A DNA stretch of 64,000 nt from Clostridiales bacterium (GTDB lineage: Bacteria; Bacillota; Clostridia; Oscillospirales; CAG-272), in contig DULN01000004.1 in assembly GCA_012840355.1 (NCBI GenBank), positions 1-64,000 on the forward strand. Direction: 5' to 3'. The position numbers were made by a program, and so were the translations under genes. Positions within the stretch are counted from its first letter, which is position 1, and each line of letters opens with the position of its first letter. Positions 15,459 through 23,212 of this stretch are shown in pieces. The notes below the pieces were generated by a model, which saw nothing but the letters and a program-made list of their open reading frames with translations, searched no databases and was not told the origin of the DNA.

Positions 15459-16631
15459 TTATTTGACGTTGCGGCGCTTTTTGAAGAAGGCGATACCGGC
15501 AGTACCGGCAAGTGCAGCCATCGCAGCGACGGCGAAACCGTCGAAGGTCTGCGCGGCGGGAACCGAAGTATCAGCCGCCGGAGCCTCAGCCGCGGCTTCG
15601 GTCTGAGTTTCGGCAAGCTTAGCCTCGGCATTGCCGGATACGCTGTAACCGTAAAGCTCAACTTCGGCAACGTCGCCGTGGCTTATTTCATTGAAGTAAC
15701 GGAAGTAGCGCCATCCGGTGTTGTTCTCGATCATATCGGCAGTGATGACCTGCCACTCCCACGCGGACGCAGCATCATCGGAGTACCAAAGCGAGGTCCA
15801 GTTCTCGCCGTCGTTCGAACCCTGAATCTCAGCGCCCAGGAAGCGGTCGAGATAACCGTTACGCGGCAAGATGTGGATCTCGGTCAGGATGAACGGCTCG
15901 CCGGCGTCAATACCGCAGTAACCGTCGCCGATCCCATTCGGGTCGAAGAAGGTGTTGGCATCGCCGTCAAACGCAGCGTGACGGCCGGCGTCGGGGTTGC
16001 CGCCCCAGCCGGTCTCAAGGCCTATAAGATCGCCGGTAATGATGTGGCCCTCTTTCGGGGCGATACCTGAGGACGGGTAATTTGTCGACAGCGAAGCCTT
16101 CTTGCAGAGCACAAGCTCGGAAATCTGCATGACGGTGCCGCTCTCGGGCCCGCTTATTTCGAGCTTGTAGTACGGATAAGCGACATCGTTATTGAACGTG
16201 AAGAGGAAGTATGTAAAGTCAACATCATCGAGGTCGCTTGCCTTGCCTTCAAACAGCGTGACATAGTTTGTCCTGTCCTGCGAGGCGGAAAGCGTCCAAG
16301 TGGCGGGGTTCCTGCCGGGGTATTGCGAGTTGTCGTTCGCGGTGGCGATTACGACAGCGTCAACAACGTGAGCCCCGGTAAGCTCCCATGTAACAACCGC
16401 CGGGAAGGTGTTGGTGCAGAACTTCGTGGTGACGTCGTTGTCGAACAGGTTCTCGGGACCTTCGTTCGCGAAGCTTGCGGTACCGGAGATCGTTTCTTTC
16501 TTTATAACGTCGATGAGGTAAGTCCTGCCGGGCGCCTCTTTTTCAAGAGAGTCCGACGCGCCCGAAGCCCCGATCGCCAGGGCGAAAAGGAGAAATGCGC
16601 AGACTACGATGGAGAAAATCCTCTTTTTCAC
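15459..16631 (-). CDS. Secreted, C-terminally anchored protein with two discoidin-like (F5/8 type C) domains
   Basis: 390 aa from GTG 16631. A signal peptide spans about residues 1-25. Module A (about 30-180) has NLFDNDVTTKFCTN, VVTWELTGAHVVDAVVI, PATWTLSASQD and PYYKLEISGPESGTVMQISE. Module B (about 185-335) has HAAFDGDANTFFDP, EIQGSNDGENWTSLW and GWRYFRYFN. Both look like carbohydrate-binding discoidin folds. An Ala/Glu/Thr linker, then a hydrophobic helix and a KKRRNVK tail, form a sorting-type anchor, though the clear PATxD box of its paralogs is replaced by a VPAAQTFD stretch. The role is probably glycan or surface binding. It belongs to a four-member family (17,069, 18,272 and 33,660). 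Ligand and anchoring enzyme are unknown. Confidence 0.82.
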   Translation of the reverse strand: MKKRIFSIVVCAFLLFALAIGASGASDSLEKEAPGRTYLIDVIKKETISGTASFANEGPENLFDNDVTTKFCTNTFPAVVTWELTGAHVVDAVVIATANDNSQYPGRNPATWTLSASQDRTNYVTLFEGKASDLDDVDFTYFLFTFNNDVAYPYYKLEISGPESGTVMQISELVLCKKASLSTNYPSSGIAPKEGHIITGDLIGLETGWGGNPDAGRHAAFDGDANTFFDPNGIGDGYCGIDAGEPFILTEIHILPRNGYLDRFLGAEIQGSNDGENWTSLWYSDDAASAWEWQVITADMIENNTGWRYFRYFNEISHGDVAEVELYGYSVSGNAEAKLAETQTEAAAEAPAADTSVPAAQTFDGFAVAAMAALAGTAGIAFFKKRRNVK

Positions 16632-16690
16632 AAAAAAGCCCCTTTCGTAAAATAATTGTTACCGGGTAACGCATACGAATTCTAATGACA

Positions 16691-16718
16691 ATTTTAGCTT
16701 ATTCTACATTTTTTTCAA
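16691..16718 (-). promoter_or_regulatory. Promoter of the first discoidin gene
   Basis: TTGAAA (16713-16718), 16 bp, TAAAAT (16691-16696). The -35 region sits in ATGCGAATTGAAAAAAA, closely related to the boxes before the other discoidin genes. Confidence 0.6.
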
Positions 16719-16798
16719 TTCGCATTTTGTATAAATTATAAAAAATAATTTGTCACAATACACAAAAGCTCCACAATTCACAATTCTGACCAGGTGCA

Positions 16799-16989
16799 GC
16801 AGCCGCGAGGGGTAAGGTCCCGGAGGGCGGCGCGGGTTTAACAGGCGGCTCCAGTAAGGCAGGAGACTAGGCATAGTGCCGGAGCTTGCGTTTGCCTTTA
16901 CTGATTGGCAGCGGCGAACGGCTCGGAACCAAGCCCAACTTATAAAAGTTTTGCGGGGAGGGGGTGTGGGGGAGCTAAAGCATCCCCCT
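16799..16989 (+). repeat. Dispersed repeat, long copy
   Basis: It begins GCAGCCGCGAGGGGTAAGG, continues through GGAGGGCGGCGCGGGTTT, CATAGTGCCGGAGCTTGCG and CCAAGCCCAACTTATAAAAG, then ends in a degenerate palindrome (GGGGGAGCTAAAG and CATCCCCC, 16,968-16,988). It shares each module with the copies at 9,461, 24,323 and 31,167. Confidence 0.7.
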
Positions 16990-16995
16990 CAACAT

Positions 16996-17030
16996 AAAAA
17001 GCCGCCGCAGCCCAAGGGCGGGCGCGGCAG
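16996..17030 (-). terminator. Terminator of the second discoidin gene
   Basis: GCCGCCGC paired imperfectly with GCGCGGC; on the minus strand a TTTTTA run follows. It lies about 40 bp past the stop at 17,069. Confidence 0.6.
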
Positions 17031-17068
17031 CAAACAGCTATCTATGCTTTTTTACTTTAATCGTTAAA

Positions 17069-17788
17069 TTACAGGCTACGGCGTTTCTTATAGGAAACGA
17101 AACCAAGTGCGCCGGCAAGCGCGACCGAGAAGATAGCCACGGACATCATATCCGCAGTCGCGGGCGCTGCATCGGCAGCAGGAGCTTCGGTGGCAGGCTC
17201 TTCGGCAGGAGCAGGAGCCTCGGTCGCAGTCTCGGCGGGGGCAGCCTCCTCAGCGCCATCCTCGACCTTGATACCGTACAACTCAACCTCGCCGACGTCG
17301 CCATGCATTACTTCGTTAAAGTAGCGGAAATAACGGTATCCGGTGTTGTTCTGGATCATGTCCTCGGTGATGACCTGCCAATCCCACTCGGCGGCAGCAT
17401 CTTCAGCGAAGTACAGCGACGTCCAGTTCTCCATGTCGTTGGAGCCCTGAATCTCGGCACCATAGTAACGGTCAAGATAGCCGTCGCGCGGATGGATAAC
17501 GATCTGGGTCAATATGTACTTCGCGCCGGCATCGATACCCGCATAGCCGTCGCCAATGCCCAGCGGGTCGAAGAAGGTCACAACGTCGCCGTCGAACGCG
17601 GCGTGAGCGCCGGCGTTGGCGTTGCCGCCCCAACCAACCTCATTGCCGATTATCTCGCCGCGGATTATCTCGCCCCTCGGCGGCGTGATGCCCGAAGACG
17701 GATAGTCTTCCGGCGGCTGCGCAGCGGATGCTGCCAGTGTGAAAAGCATAATAGCGCCGAGTACGATGGAGATGATACCCTTTTTCAC
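17069..17788 (-). CDS. Secreted, C-terminally anchored protein with one discoidin-like domain (module B)
   Basis: 239 aa from GTG 17788 behind an AAAGGCGGA site. The signal peptide spans about residues 1-23. A single module B (about 28-175) has YPSSGITPPRGEIIRG, HAAFDGDVVTFFDPLGIGDGY, EIQGSNDMENWTSLYF and GYRYFRYFNEVMHGDVGEVELYG. A Pro/Ala/Glu/Thr-rich wall-spanning linker follows, then AAPATADMMSVAIFSVALAG and a KKRRSL tail, a sortase-type tripartite signal with PATAD in place of LPXTG. Module B and the anchor are almost identical to those of the gene at 18,272, which points to recent duplication or gene conversion. The likely role is surface carbohydrate binding; the ligand is unknown. Confidence 0.82.
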   Translation of the reverse strand: MKKGIISIVLGAIMLFTLAASAAQPPEDYPSSGITPPRGEIIRGEIIGNEVGWGGNANAGAHAAFDGDVVTFFDPLGIGDGYAGIDAGAKYILTQIVIHPRDGYLDRYYGAEIQGSNDMENWTSLYFAEDAAAEWDWQVITEDMIQNNTGYRYFRYFNEVMHGDVGEVELYGIKVEDGAEEAAPAETATEAPAPAEEPATEAPAADAAPATADMMSVAIFSVALAGALGFVSYKKRRSL

Positions 17789-17862
17789 TTTTTAATCCGC
17801 CTTTCGTTAAACTTTTGTTTTATAAACGCCGGTAATAAAGCGTTCATTATTTACTGAAAATG

Positions 17863-17892
17863 ATTATAATACACATTACATTTTTTAATCAA
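17863..17892 (-). promoter_or_regulatory. Promoter of the second discoidin gene
   Basis: TTGATT (17887-17892), 18 bp, TATAAT (17863-17868). The -35 lies in ATGCTAATTGATTAAAAAA. The leader contains a small AACGC / GCGTT hairpin, also seen before the gene at 18,272. Confidence 0.65.
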
Positions 17893-18002
17893 TTAGCATA
17901 TTGTCTAAATTATAGCAAGAAAAAATATTAATTTAGCACAATTCACAAAATGCTTCTATCAAAAAGCTAAACAAAAGCATCAAGTAATAGAATTTTTAAA
18001 TA

Positions 18003-18175
18003 TTCGCGGGGAGGTTTTCCCAAGAATTTTGTGGAAAAATGCCTATAAACTCGGATGGCTGAGCCGGCTTGAAAGGCACTGAAACTTGTCCCCCGGCTGC
18101 TTTTCTGAAAGGCGTAGTCAGCCACTCCCATAGTTTTTCGCGGGGGCGTGGGGGAGCTTTTTTTATGCGCCCACA
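18003..18175 (+). repeat. Dispersed repeat, degenerate copy
   Basis: It contains TAGTTTTTCGCGGGGGCG (the pre-palindrome block) and an eroded palindrome GTGGGGGAGCTTTTTTTA with CCCAC at 18,149-18,175. The earlier part, with GGAGGTTTTCCCAAG, is only loosely similar. No gene is supported in 17,893-18,271. Confidence 0.45.
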
Positions 18176-18191
18176 CAAATTAACCGCCCAT

Positions 18192-18226
18192 AAAAACCGC
18201 CGCAGCCCAATAGAGGGTGCGGCGGC
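18192..18226 (-). terminator. Terminator of the third discoidin gene
   Basis: Stem CCGCCGCA / TGCGGCGG with extra GCCC / GGG pairing, followed by TTTTTA on the minus strand, 45 bp past the stop at 18,272. Confidence 0.7.
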
Positions 18227-18271
18227 ATGTTTGCTATTTAGGCTTTTTTACCGTGAATCTTACTTTGCATA

Positions 18272-19453
18272 TTACAGGCTGCGGCGCTTCTTATAGGAGA
18301 CGAAGCCAATTGCGCCTGCAAGCGCGACCGAGAAGATAGCCACGGACATCATATCCGCAGTCGCGGGCGCCGTTGCTACGGGAGCCTCAGCAGCCGGTTC
18401 GGACGCTTCGGTAGCGGACGCGGTGGCGTCAGTCGCCGCCGTCTCCTCTACCTTATAGCCGTACAACTCAACCTCGCCGACGTCGCCATGCATTACTTCG
18501 TTAAAGTAGCGGAAATAACGGTAACCGGTGTTGTTCTGGATCATGTCCTCAGTGATGACCTGCCAATCCCACTCGGCGGCAGCATCTTCAGCGAAGAACA
18601 GAGTCGTCCAGTTCTCCATGTCGTTGGAGCCCTGAATCTCGGCGCCGTAGTAACGGTCAAGGAAGCCGTCGCGCGGATGGATGACAATCTGAGTGAGGAT
18701 ATACTTCGCGCCAGCGTCGATGCCCGCATAGCCGTCACCGATGCCCAGCGGGTCGAAGAAGGTCACAACGTCGCCGTCGAACGCGGCGTGAGCGCCGGCG
18801 TTGGCGTTGCCGCCCCAACCAACCTCATTGCCGATGATCGTGCCGAGGATGATGTCGCCCTTCGCAGGCTTCAAGCCGGAAGACGGATAGTCGGCAGGCG
18901 GGGTCTTGCCCGTCGAGGAGCCCTCAACAAGGATGAACTCCGAAATCTGCATTACCGTGCCGCTCTCGGGGCCCGGAATCTCAAGCTTGTAATGTGTGTA
19001 CGAAGAGCTGTTGTTGAACGTGAACAGGTAGTATGTAAAGTTCACGTCGTCAAGGTCAGCAGCGGAGCCTTCGTAAATCTTAGTGTAGTTTGTCCCGTCG
19101 TTAGAACCGTAAAGAATCCATGTCGCCGGGTTTCTGCCGGGATAGCTCGCGTTGTCGTTCGCCGTGCAGATCACAACGCCGCCGACGACATACGCTTTGT
19201 CCATCTCCCAAGTGACAACTGCGGGGAAGATGTTGGTGCAGAACTTCGTGCCCGGATCGTCGTCGAACAGGTTTTTAGCTTCCTCGTTCGCGAAGCTGCC
19301 CGTTCCAACGATCGAGTCTTGCTTGACTTTGTCGATAAGCAGCGTTTTGCCCGCAGCCTCGGTCGCAAGGTCCTCAGACGCGCTGGACACCGCTATTGAG
19401 AGCGTGAAAAGAAGGATCGCGCAAAGTACGATGGAGATTACACTCTTTTTCAC
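18272..19453 (-). CDS. Secreted, C-terminally anchored protein with two discoidin-like domains
   Basis: 393 aa from GTG 19453 with a GGCGGA site. The signal peptide spans about residues 1-26. Module A (about 30-180) has TLLIDKVKQDSIVGTGSFAN, NLFDDDPGTKFCTN, ILYGSNDGTNYTKIYEGS and HYKLEIPGPESGTVMQISE. Module B (about 190-340) is nearly identical to that of the gene at 17,069. The anchor is APATADMMSVAIFSVALAG followed by SYKKRRSL. The architecture equals that of the gene at 15,459. The protein is presumably displayed on the surface to bind glycans. The shared promoter box, leader hairpin and terminator type suggest co-regulation with its paralogs. No sortase gene is in the window. Confidence 0.83.
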   Translation of the reverse strand: MKKSVISIVLCAILLFTLSIAVSSASEDLATEAAGKTLLIDKVKQDSIVGTGSFANEEAKNLFDDDPGTKFCTNIFPAVVTWEMDKAYVVGGVVICTANDNASYPGRNPATWILYGSNDGTNYTKIYEGSAADLDDVNFTYYLFTFNNSSSYTHYKLEIPGPESGTVMQISEFILVEGSSTGKTPPADYPSSGLKPAKGDIILGTIIGNEVGWGGNANAGAHAAFDGDVVTFFDPLGIGDGYAGIDAGAKYILTQIVIHPRDGFLDRYYGAEIQGSNDMENWTTLFFAEDAAAEWDWQVITEDMIQNNTGYRYFRYFNEVMHGDVGEVELYGYKVEETAATDATASATEASEPAAEAPVATAPATADMMSVAIFSVALAGAIGFVSYKKRRSL

Positions 19454-19532
19454 GGTTAAAATCCGCCTTTCATTAAAATTGTATTTAGTTTTTGTAAACG
19501 CTGGGTAAAAGCGTTCTTTTTAACTGGATTTT

Positions 19533-19561
19533 ATTATAAATGATTATATATTTTTATTCAA
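19533..19561 (-). promoter_or_regulatory. Promoter of the third discoidin gene
   Basis: TTGAAT (19556-19561), 17 bp, TATAAT (19533-19538), within ATGCTAATTGAATAAAAA. The leader has an AACGCT / AGCGTT hairpin at about 19,501-19,520. Confidence 0.7.
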
Positions 19562-19723
19562 TTAGCATACTATCCAAATTATAACAGCAATAAATATTAA
19601 TCTAGCATAGCAAAAATGTAGTTAGCTTTTCCCGGGTTATATCCGCCCCATTCCACGCGCCGTATAGTGCTAAAATTAGCTATGTTTGTCATAACATATT
19701 TTATAAACGTTAAAAAAATTTAT

Positions 19724-19751
19724 TTGAATTTTGAGCTTTTTTTGTTATAAT
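19724..19751 (+). promoter_or_regulatory. Promoter of the ABC exporter operon
   Basis: TTGAAT (19724-19729), 16 bp, TATAAT (19746-19751), 40 bp before the ATG at 19,791. It is divergent from the discoidin promoter. Confidence 0.7.
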
Positions 19752-19790
19752 TGTAGTACATACTCAAGCAAGTGGTTTGCGGAGGCCGGT

Positions 19791-22049
19791 ATGGAGCTTG
19801 CGGAATTTTTAAATAAACGCATAAAACATGCCGTAAAAAGCGTGTTTTTCAACCGCGCGCAGTATTTTTGCTTTTTTGTGGCGATGTTTGTCGTCGAAAT
19901 ATTCTGCGGGCTTGTGGTTATCGCCTCGTACAACAGCGCCAGGCTCGAGTATAAATACGTTACAGAGAGATACCCCCACCACCTCGAGCTTCGCAACATG
20001 AACGAAGACCAGTACTACTATATGGAAAACGACATATACACGGTCTTCGCAAACCAGCACATATACGACAAGCTTAAGGTCGAGTCGCGCGCCGACGCGG
20101 TTACCGGCGAAAAATACTATACCTATTATATAAAGTTTGTCGGCGACCCGGACGAAAGCTATCACACATTCATTAACCGCTATATGCGCGAGCTTAACAA
20201 CCTCGCGGATGAAAACGGCGGCAAATACGACATGGTGCTCACGCCGCTTTTCGATGTCAACGACCGCATAGCAATAAACAACGCATTTGGCGTTTTGGCG
20301 TTTTTACTCGTCGCCGCGCTTTCGGTCGCGCTTATAATGACATTGTATAACATAAGAATAAACCACTACCGGTTCGAGTACGGCATATACATGGCGTTCG
20401 GCGCGGACTTCAGGCGGCTGATGTCGGTCTGCGTATGGGAGATGCTAGTCGTCTCGGTGGTAGTATATTTGCCGTCGCTTATTTGTTCGTGGCTTATCAG
20501 TTTTGCGGTGTACAAGCTCGCCGGGCAAAGCTACGAGTATTACCCGTGGACGCCGATTATTGTGTTAGCGTTCGCGCTTGTTGTCGCGCTGCTGTCGGTC
20601 GCGACGCCGGTATGGCGGCTTTCAAGGCGGACGCCGCGCGCGAACATCCTCGCCGAGGACAACTCGAACCTTGTAGCCTCTCCGCGCATATCATTCGAGA
20701 TGCTAACGAAGACCTACCCGCGCGGCTACGAGCTTATCACTGGCTGGCGGTTTAGGAAGTACCTTTTGAAGCTGTTTGCGACCGTCTCGCTGTTCGCGGC
20801 GGCTTTCACCTCGCTGATTTACGCGACCGGCTTGGTAATGGGCGTCAACGATTACCTAAAGAATCAGTTTTACCTTAACTTCTATGACGACATAACTTAC
20901 GACGGCGGGACCGAAGGCGGCTTTATGCACGAGGAGCTGATGGAGTTCCCGGGCGTGACTGGGATTGTCAAAGCCGCCAATGTTACCGCGATGCAGATGT
21001 CCTCGCACATTGTGTTTAGCAATAAAAACGTTAAGTTCGGCGTGCCGACGGTCTACTTTTCGGATACCGAGCGGGCGACCAACCGCGCGAGCTACAATGC
21101 CTGTGACTCCGAGGTCATCGAGAGTTACCTTTCCCAATACGAGATCGAGGGCGACCCGTACTCGGCGCTAAAAAACGAGCGTACGGTCATCGTTTCGCCT
21201 TCGCAATGGAATTTCACGGCGCTCAATCTCAAACCCGGCGATAAAATTAAAGTAGCAAAGAAGATATACGGCCCTGCGCTGCAGCTCCAGCTTACCGGGC
21301 ACAAGCTGCTGATGACGCAGCTTGATATGGCGAAAGCAAACGTCTATAAGTTTGAGTACACCGAGTACACGGTGGGGGCGGTCGTGAAAAACCTCCCTAG
21401 TTCCTACAACATAGAGATATTCTTTTCTCCCGAAGACTATGCCGAGCTAACCGGAACCGAGACGGTTTATAAAAGTATCGGCATATACGCCGACCCGAAC
21501 TTATCGTACGAGGAGATTGACGCGCTGCGCGATGAGCTTGACCGCTGGGGCGACTATTATTTAGCGCGGGTATCTAGCAGCACCGCGATATTGGACAGGA
21601 ACATTGCGATTGCAAAACGTGTTCCGACGTTTATAATTGCCATCGCGGTCCTGCTTTTGGCTATGACGCCGCTGGTGTGGTTTTTCGCGCAAATCCTTTT
21701 TATGTTCAAGCGCGAGGGCGAGTTTACGGTTCTTTTGGCGCTCGGCGCTATAATGGACGAGATAAAAAAACAGTGCGTTTACGATGGGATACTCGCTGCG
21801 GCGGTCGGCGGGGCCGTGAATTTTATCGTGACGGTATCGGCAAATTACCTTACGTATTTTTTGGCAAACCACCTTTTGTTCCCGTTTATGGCGAACAGGC
21901 TTAGGGTTTTGTTTGTGGTGCCATGGGCTGCGGTTGCGGCCGGGTGCGCAATCTCTATTTTGTGCGCGTTTTTCTCGTGCGTCGTCCCGTTTTACCTATT
22001 TAAACGGCGCGTGCAGCTTATCTCTGTAAGCGAGCCGGAAGATATATAA
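19791..22049 (+). CDS. ABC transporter permease, FtsX/MacB-like
   Basis: 752 aa from ATG 19791 (MELAEFLNKRIKHAVKSVFF), 5-6 nt after GGAGG; longer in-frame starts fall inside the promoter. Two FtsX repeats are visible. The first has a helix near residue 25, a roughly 130-residue outer loop, and three helices around 165-290. The second has a helix near 325, a large outer loop with LKPGDKIKVAKK, and three helices at about 610-745. This is the layout of BceB/MacB/LolC-type permeases that export or extract peptides and lipids, or sense cell-wall antibiotics. The ATPase gene follows by 36 bp. There is no adjacent two-component system, so resistance sensing is not implied. Confidence 0.88.
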   Translation: MELAEFLNKRIKHAVKSVFFNRAQYFCFFVAMFVVEIFCGLVVIASYNSARLEYKYVTERYPHHLELRNMNEDQYYYMENDIYTVFANQHIYDKLKVESRADAVTGEKYYTYYIKFVGDPDESYHTFINRYMRELNNLADENGGKYDMVLTPLFDVNDRIAINNAFGVLAFLLVAALSVALIMTLYNIRINHYRFEYGIYMAFGADFRRLMSVCVWEMLVVSVVVYLPSLICSWLISFAVYKLAGQSYEYYPWTPIIVLAFALVVALLSVATPVWRLSRRTPRANILAEDNSNLVASPRISFEMLTKTYPRGYELITGWRFRKYLLKLFATVSLFAAAFTSLIYATGLVMGVNDYLKNQFYLNFYDDITYDGGTEGGFMHEELMEFPGVTGIVKAANVTAMQMSSHIVFSNKNVKFGVPTVYFSDTERATNRASYNACDSEVIESYLSQYEIEGDPYSALKNERTVIVSPSQWNFTALNLKPGDKIKVAKKIYGPALQLQLTGHKLLMTQLDMAKANVYKFEYTEYTVGAVVKNLPSSYNIEIFFSPEDYAELTGTETVYKSIGIYADPNLSYEEIDALRDELDRWGDYYLARVSSSTAILDRNIAIAKRVPTFIIAIAVLLLAMTPLVWFFAQILFMFKREGEFTVLLALGAIMDEIKKQCVYDGILAAAVGGAVNFIVTVSANYLTYFLANHLLFPFMANRLRVLFVVPWAAVAAGCAISILCAFFSCVVPFYLFKRRVQLISVSEPEDI

Positions 22050-22085
22050 GTTTTAGGCGCAAATTAATTTGGGCGGAGACTGGGT

Positions 22086-22820
22086 ATGGCTATACTTGAG
22101 GTTTCGAACATTATAAAGCAGTACAAACAGTACGACGAGATTATCACCGCCGTCAATCGGGTATCGCTAAAGGTCGAGGACGGCGAGTTTGTCGCCATTA
22201 TCGGGCCGTCGGGCTCGGGCAAAAGCACGCTTTTACACATTTGCGCCGGGCTTGACAAACCGAACTCCGGCTCCGTTAGGATACGCGGCAACGAAATCAC
22301 GGCGATGAATCCAGACGAGCTCGCGCGGTTCCGCGGGATATATGTGGGGTTTATCTTCCAAAAGCACAACCTTATCCCGCAGTTTACGGCGCTCGAGAAC
22401 ATACTAATACCGACGCTGATGTGCAACAAGCCCGATTTCTCGTACGAGGAGCACCTAAGAAAGCTAGTCGAGGCGCTGGATATCGGCGACCGGCTGCACC
22501 ACCTCCCCTCCGAGCTGTCGGGCGGGCAGCAGCAGCGGGTGGCGATTGCGCGCGCGCTTATCAACCGGCCGCAGGTGCTTTTTGCCGACGAGCCGACGGG
22601 CAACCTCGACCGTGAGAACGCCGAAGAGGTGCTCAGGCTCCTTTTACACACCAAAGAGCTCATCGGGCAGACGCTCATTATGGTGACGCACGACATGAGC
22701 ATCGCCGAGCGCGCGGACAAAATTTATAAAATGCACAACGGCGAGCTGTTCCTCTTCCGCGACGAGCACGGCTACCGGCTCAACTCCTACGAGGATGAGG
22801 CGAAAAAATCAAAGCTGTGA
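22086..22820 (+). CDS. ABC transporter ATP-binding protein (LolD/MacB type)
   Basis: 244 aa. Walker A GPSGSGKST (about residues 40-48), Q-loop FIFQKHNLIPQFTALENI, signature LSGGQQQRVAIARAL, Walker B VLFADEPTGNLD and H-loop MVTHD. The sequence belongs to the MacB/LolD/FtsE-like group that pairs with FtsX-type permeases. It is the second gene of the exporter operon. The N-terminal VSNIIKQYKQYDEIITAVNRVSLKVEDGEF is usual for the group. The substrate is unknown. Confidence 0.95.
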   Translation: MAILEVSNIIKQYKQYDEIITAVNRVSLKVEDGEFVAIIGPSGSGKSTLLHICAGLDKPNSGSVRIRGNEITAMNPDELARFRGIYVGFIFQKHNLIPQFTALENILIPTLMCNKPDFSYEEHLRKLVEALDIGDRLHHLPSELSGGQQQRVAIARALINRPQVLFADEPTGNLDRENAEEVLRLLLHTKELIGQTLIMVTHDMSIAERADKIYKMHNGELFLFRDEHGYRLNSYEDEAKKSKL

Positions 22821-22825
22821 TTGGC

Positions 22826-22857
22826 TAGGGGGATATTTTGGAAAAAAGTTCCCTCTA
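22826..22857. repeat. Dispersed palindrome, solo copy
   Basis: TAGGGGGA, TATTTTGGAAAAAAG, TTCCCTCTA. It starts 5 bp after the ATPase stop and lies before the intrinsic terminator. Confidence 0.6.
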
Positions 22858-22903
22858 TGACGCCGCAAATATGCCGGCAACCATTTTTAAGAAACGAAAC
22901 AAA

Positions 22904-22942
22904 AGCCCTGCGGCGCCACAGGTGGTTCCGCAGGGCTTTTTA
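22904..22942 (+). terminator. Intrinsic terminator of the ABC exporter operon
   Basis: Perfect 10-bp stem AGCCCTGCGG / CCGCAGGGCT with a 14-nt loop, then TTTTTAT. Confidence 0.85.
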
Positions 22943-22945
22943 TCG

Positions 22946-22976
22946 AAAAAAAAACGGACGCCTTTTTGGCGTCCGT
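22946..22976 (-). terminator. Intrinsic terminator of tRNA-Ser
   Basis: Stem ACGGACGCC / GGCGTCCGT with a 5-nt loop, followed by eight or more T on the minus strand, directly after the tRNA 3' end. Confidence 0.85.
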
Positions 22977-22979
22977 GCT

Positions 22980-23069
22980 TGGCGGAGAGGGTGGGATTCG
23001 AACCCACGTGCGCTCATCGCGCAAACTGATTTCGAGTCAGCCCCGTTATGACCACTTCGATACCTCTCC
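22980..23069 (-). tRNA. tRNA-Ser (anticodon CGA)
   Basis: A 90-nt class II tRNA. Acceptor GGAGAGG / CCTCTCC, discriminator G, encoded CCA at the 3' end. The anticodon stem CTGA / TCAG holds loop CTCGAAA, giving CGA, which reads UCG. The long variable arm has TGCGC / GCGCA, and the T arm GTGGG-TTCGAAT-CCCAC is perfect. It stands alone with its own terminator. Confidence 0.96.
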
Positions 23070-23137
23070 GTATCGCTACCGAGCACATATTATATCATAT
23101 CTTTTTCGATTTTTCAAGCCCAATTTGAAAAAATCTG

Positions 23138-23166
23138 TTGTAAATTTTCCCCCGGTCATGTATAAT
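23138..23166 (+). promoter_or_regulatory. Promoter of the Gfo/Idh oxidoreductase gene
   Basis: TTGTAA (23138-23143), 17 bp, TATAAT (23161-23166), 47 bp before the ATG. Confidence 0.65.
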
Positions 23167-23212
23167 ATAAATTGCGCTTTTTTGTACCCCGACCGATTTC
23201 CCGGAGGAGCAT

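Noticed and set aside
16799..16989. CRISPR-like or tandem repeat structure in the repeat-rich intergenic regions
   Set aside because: The repeats are dispersed single copies, not arrays with regular spacers, and no cas gene is present.
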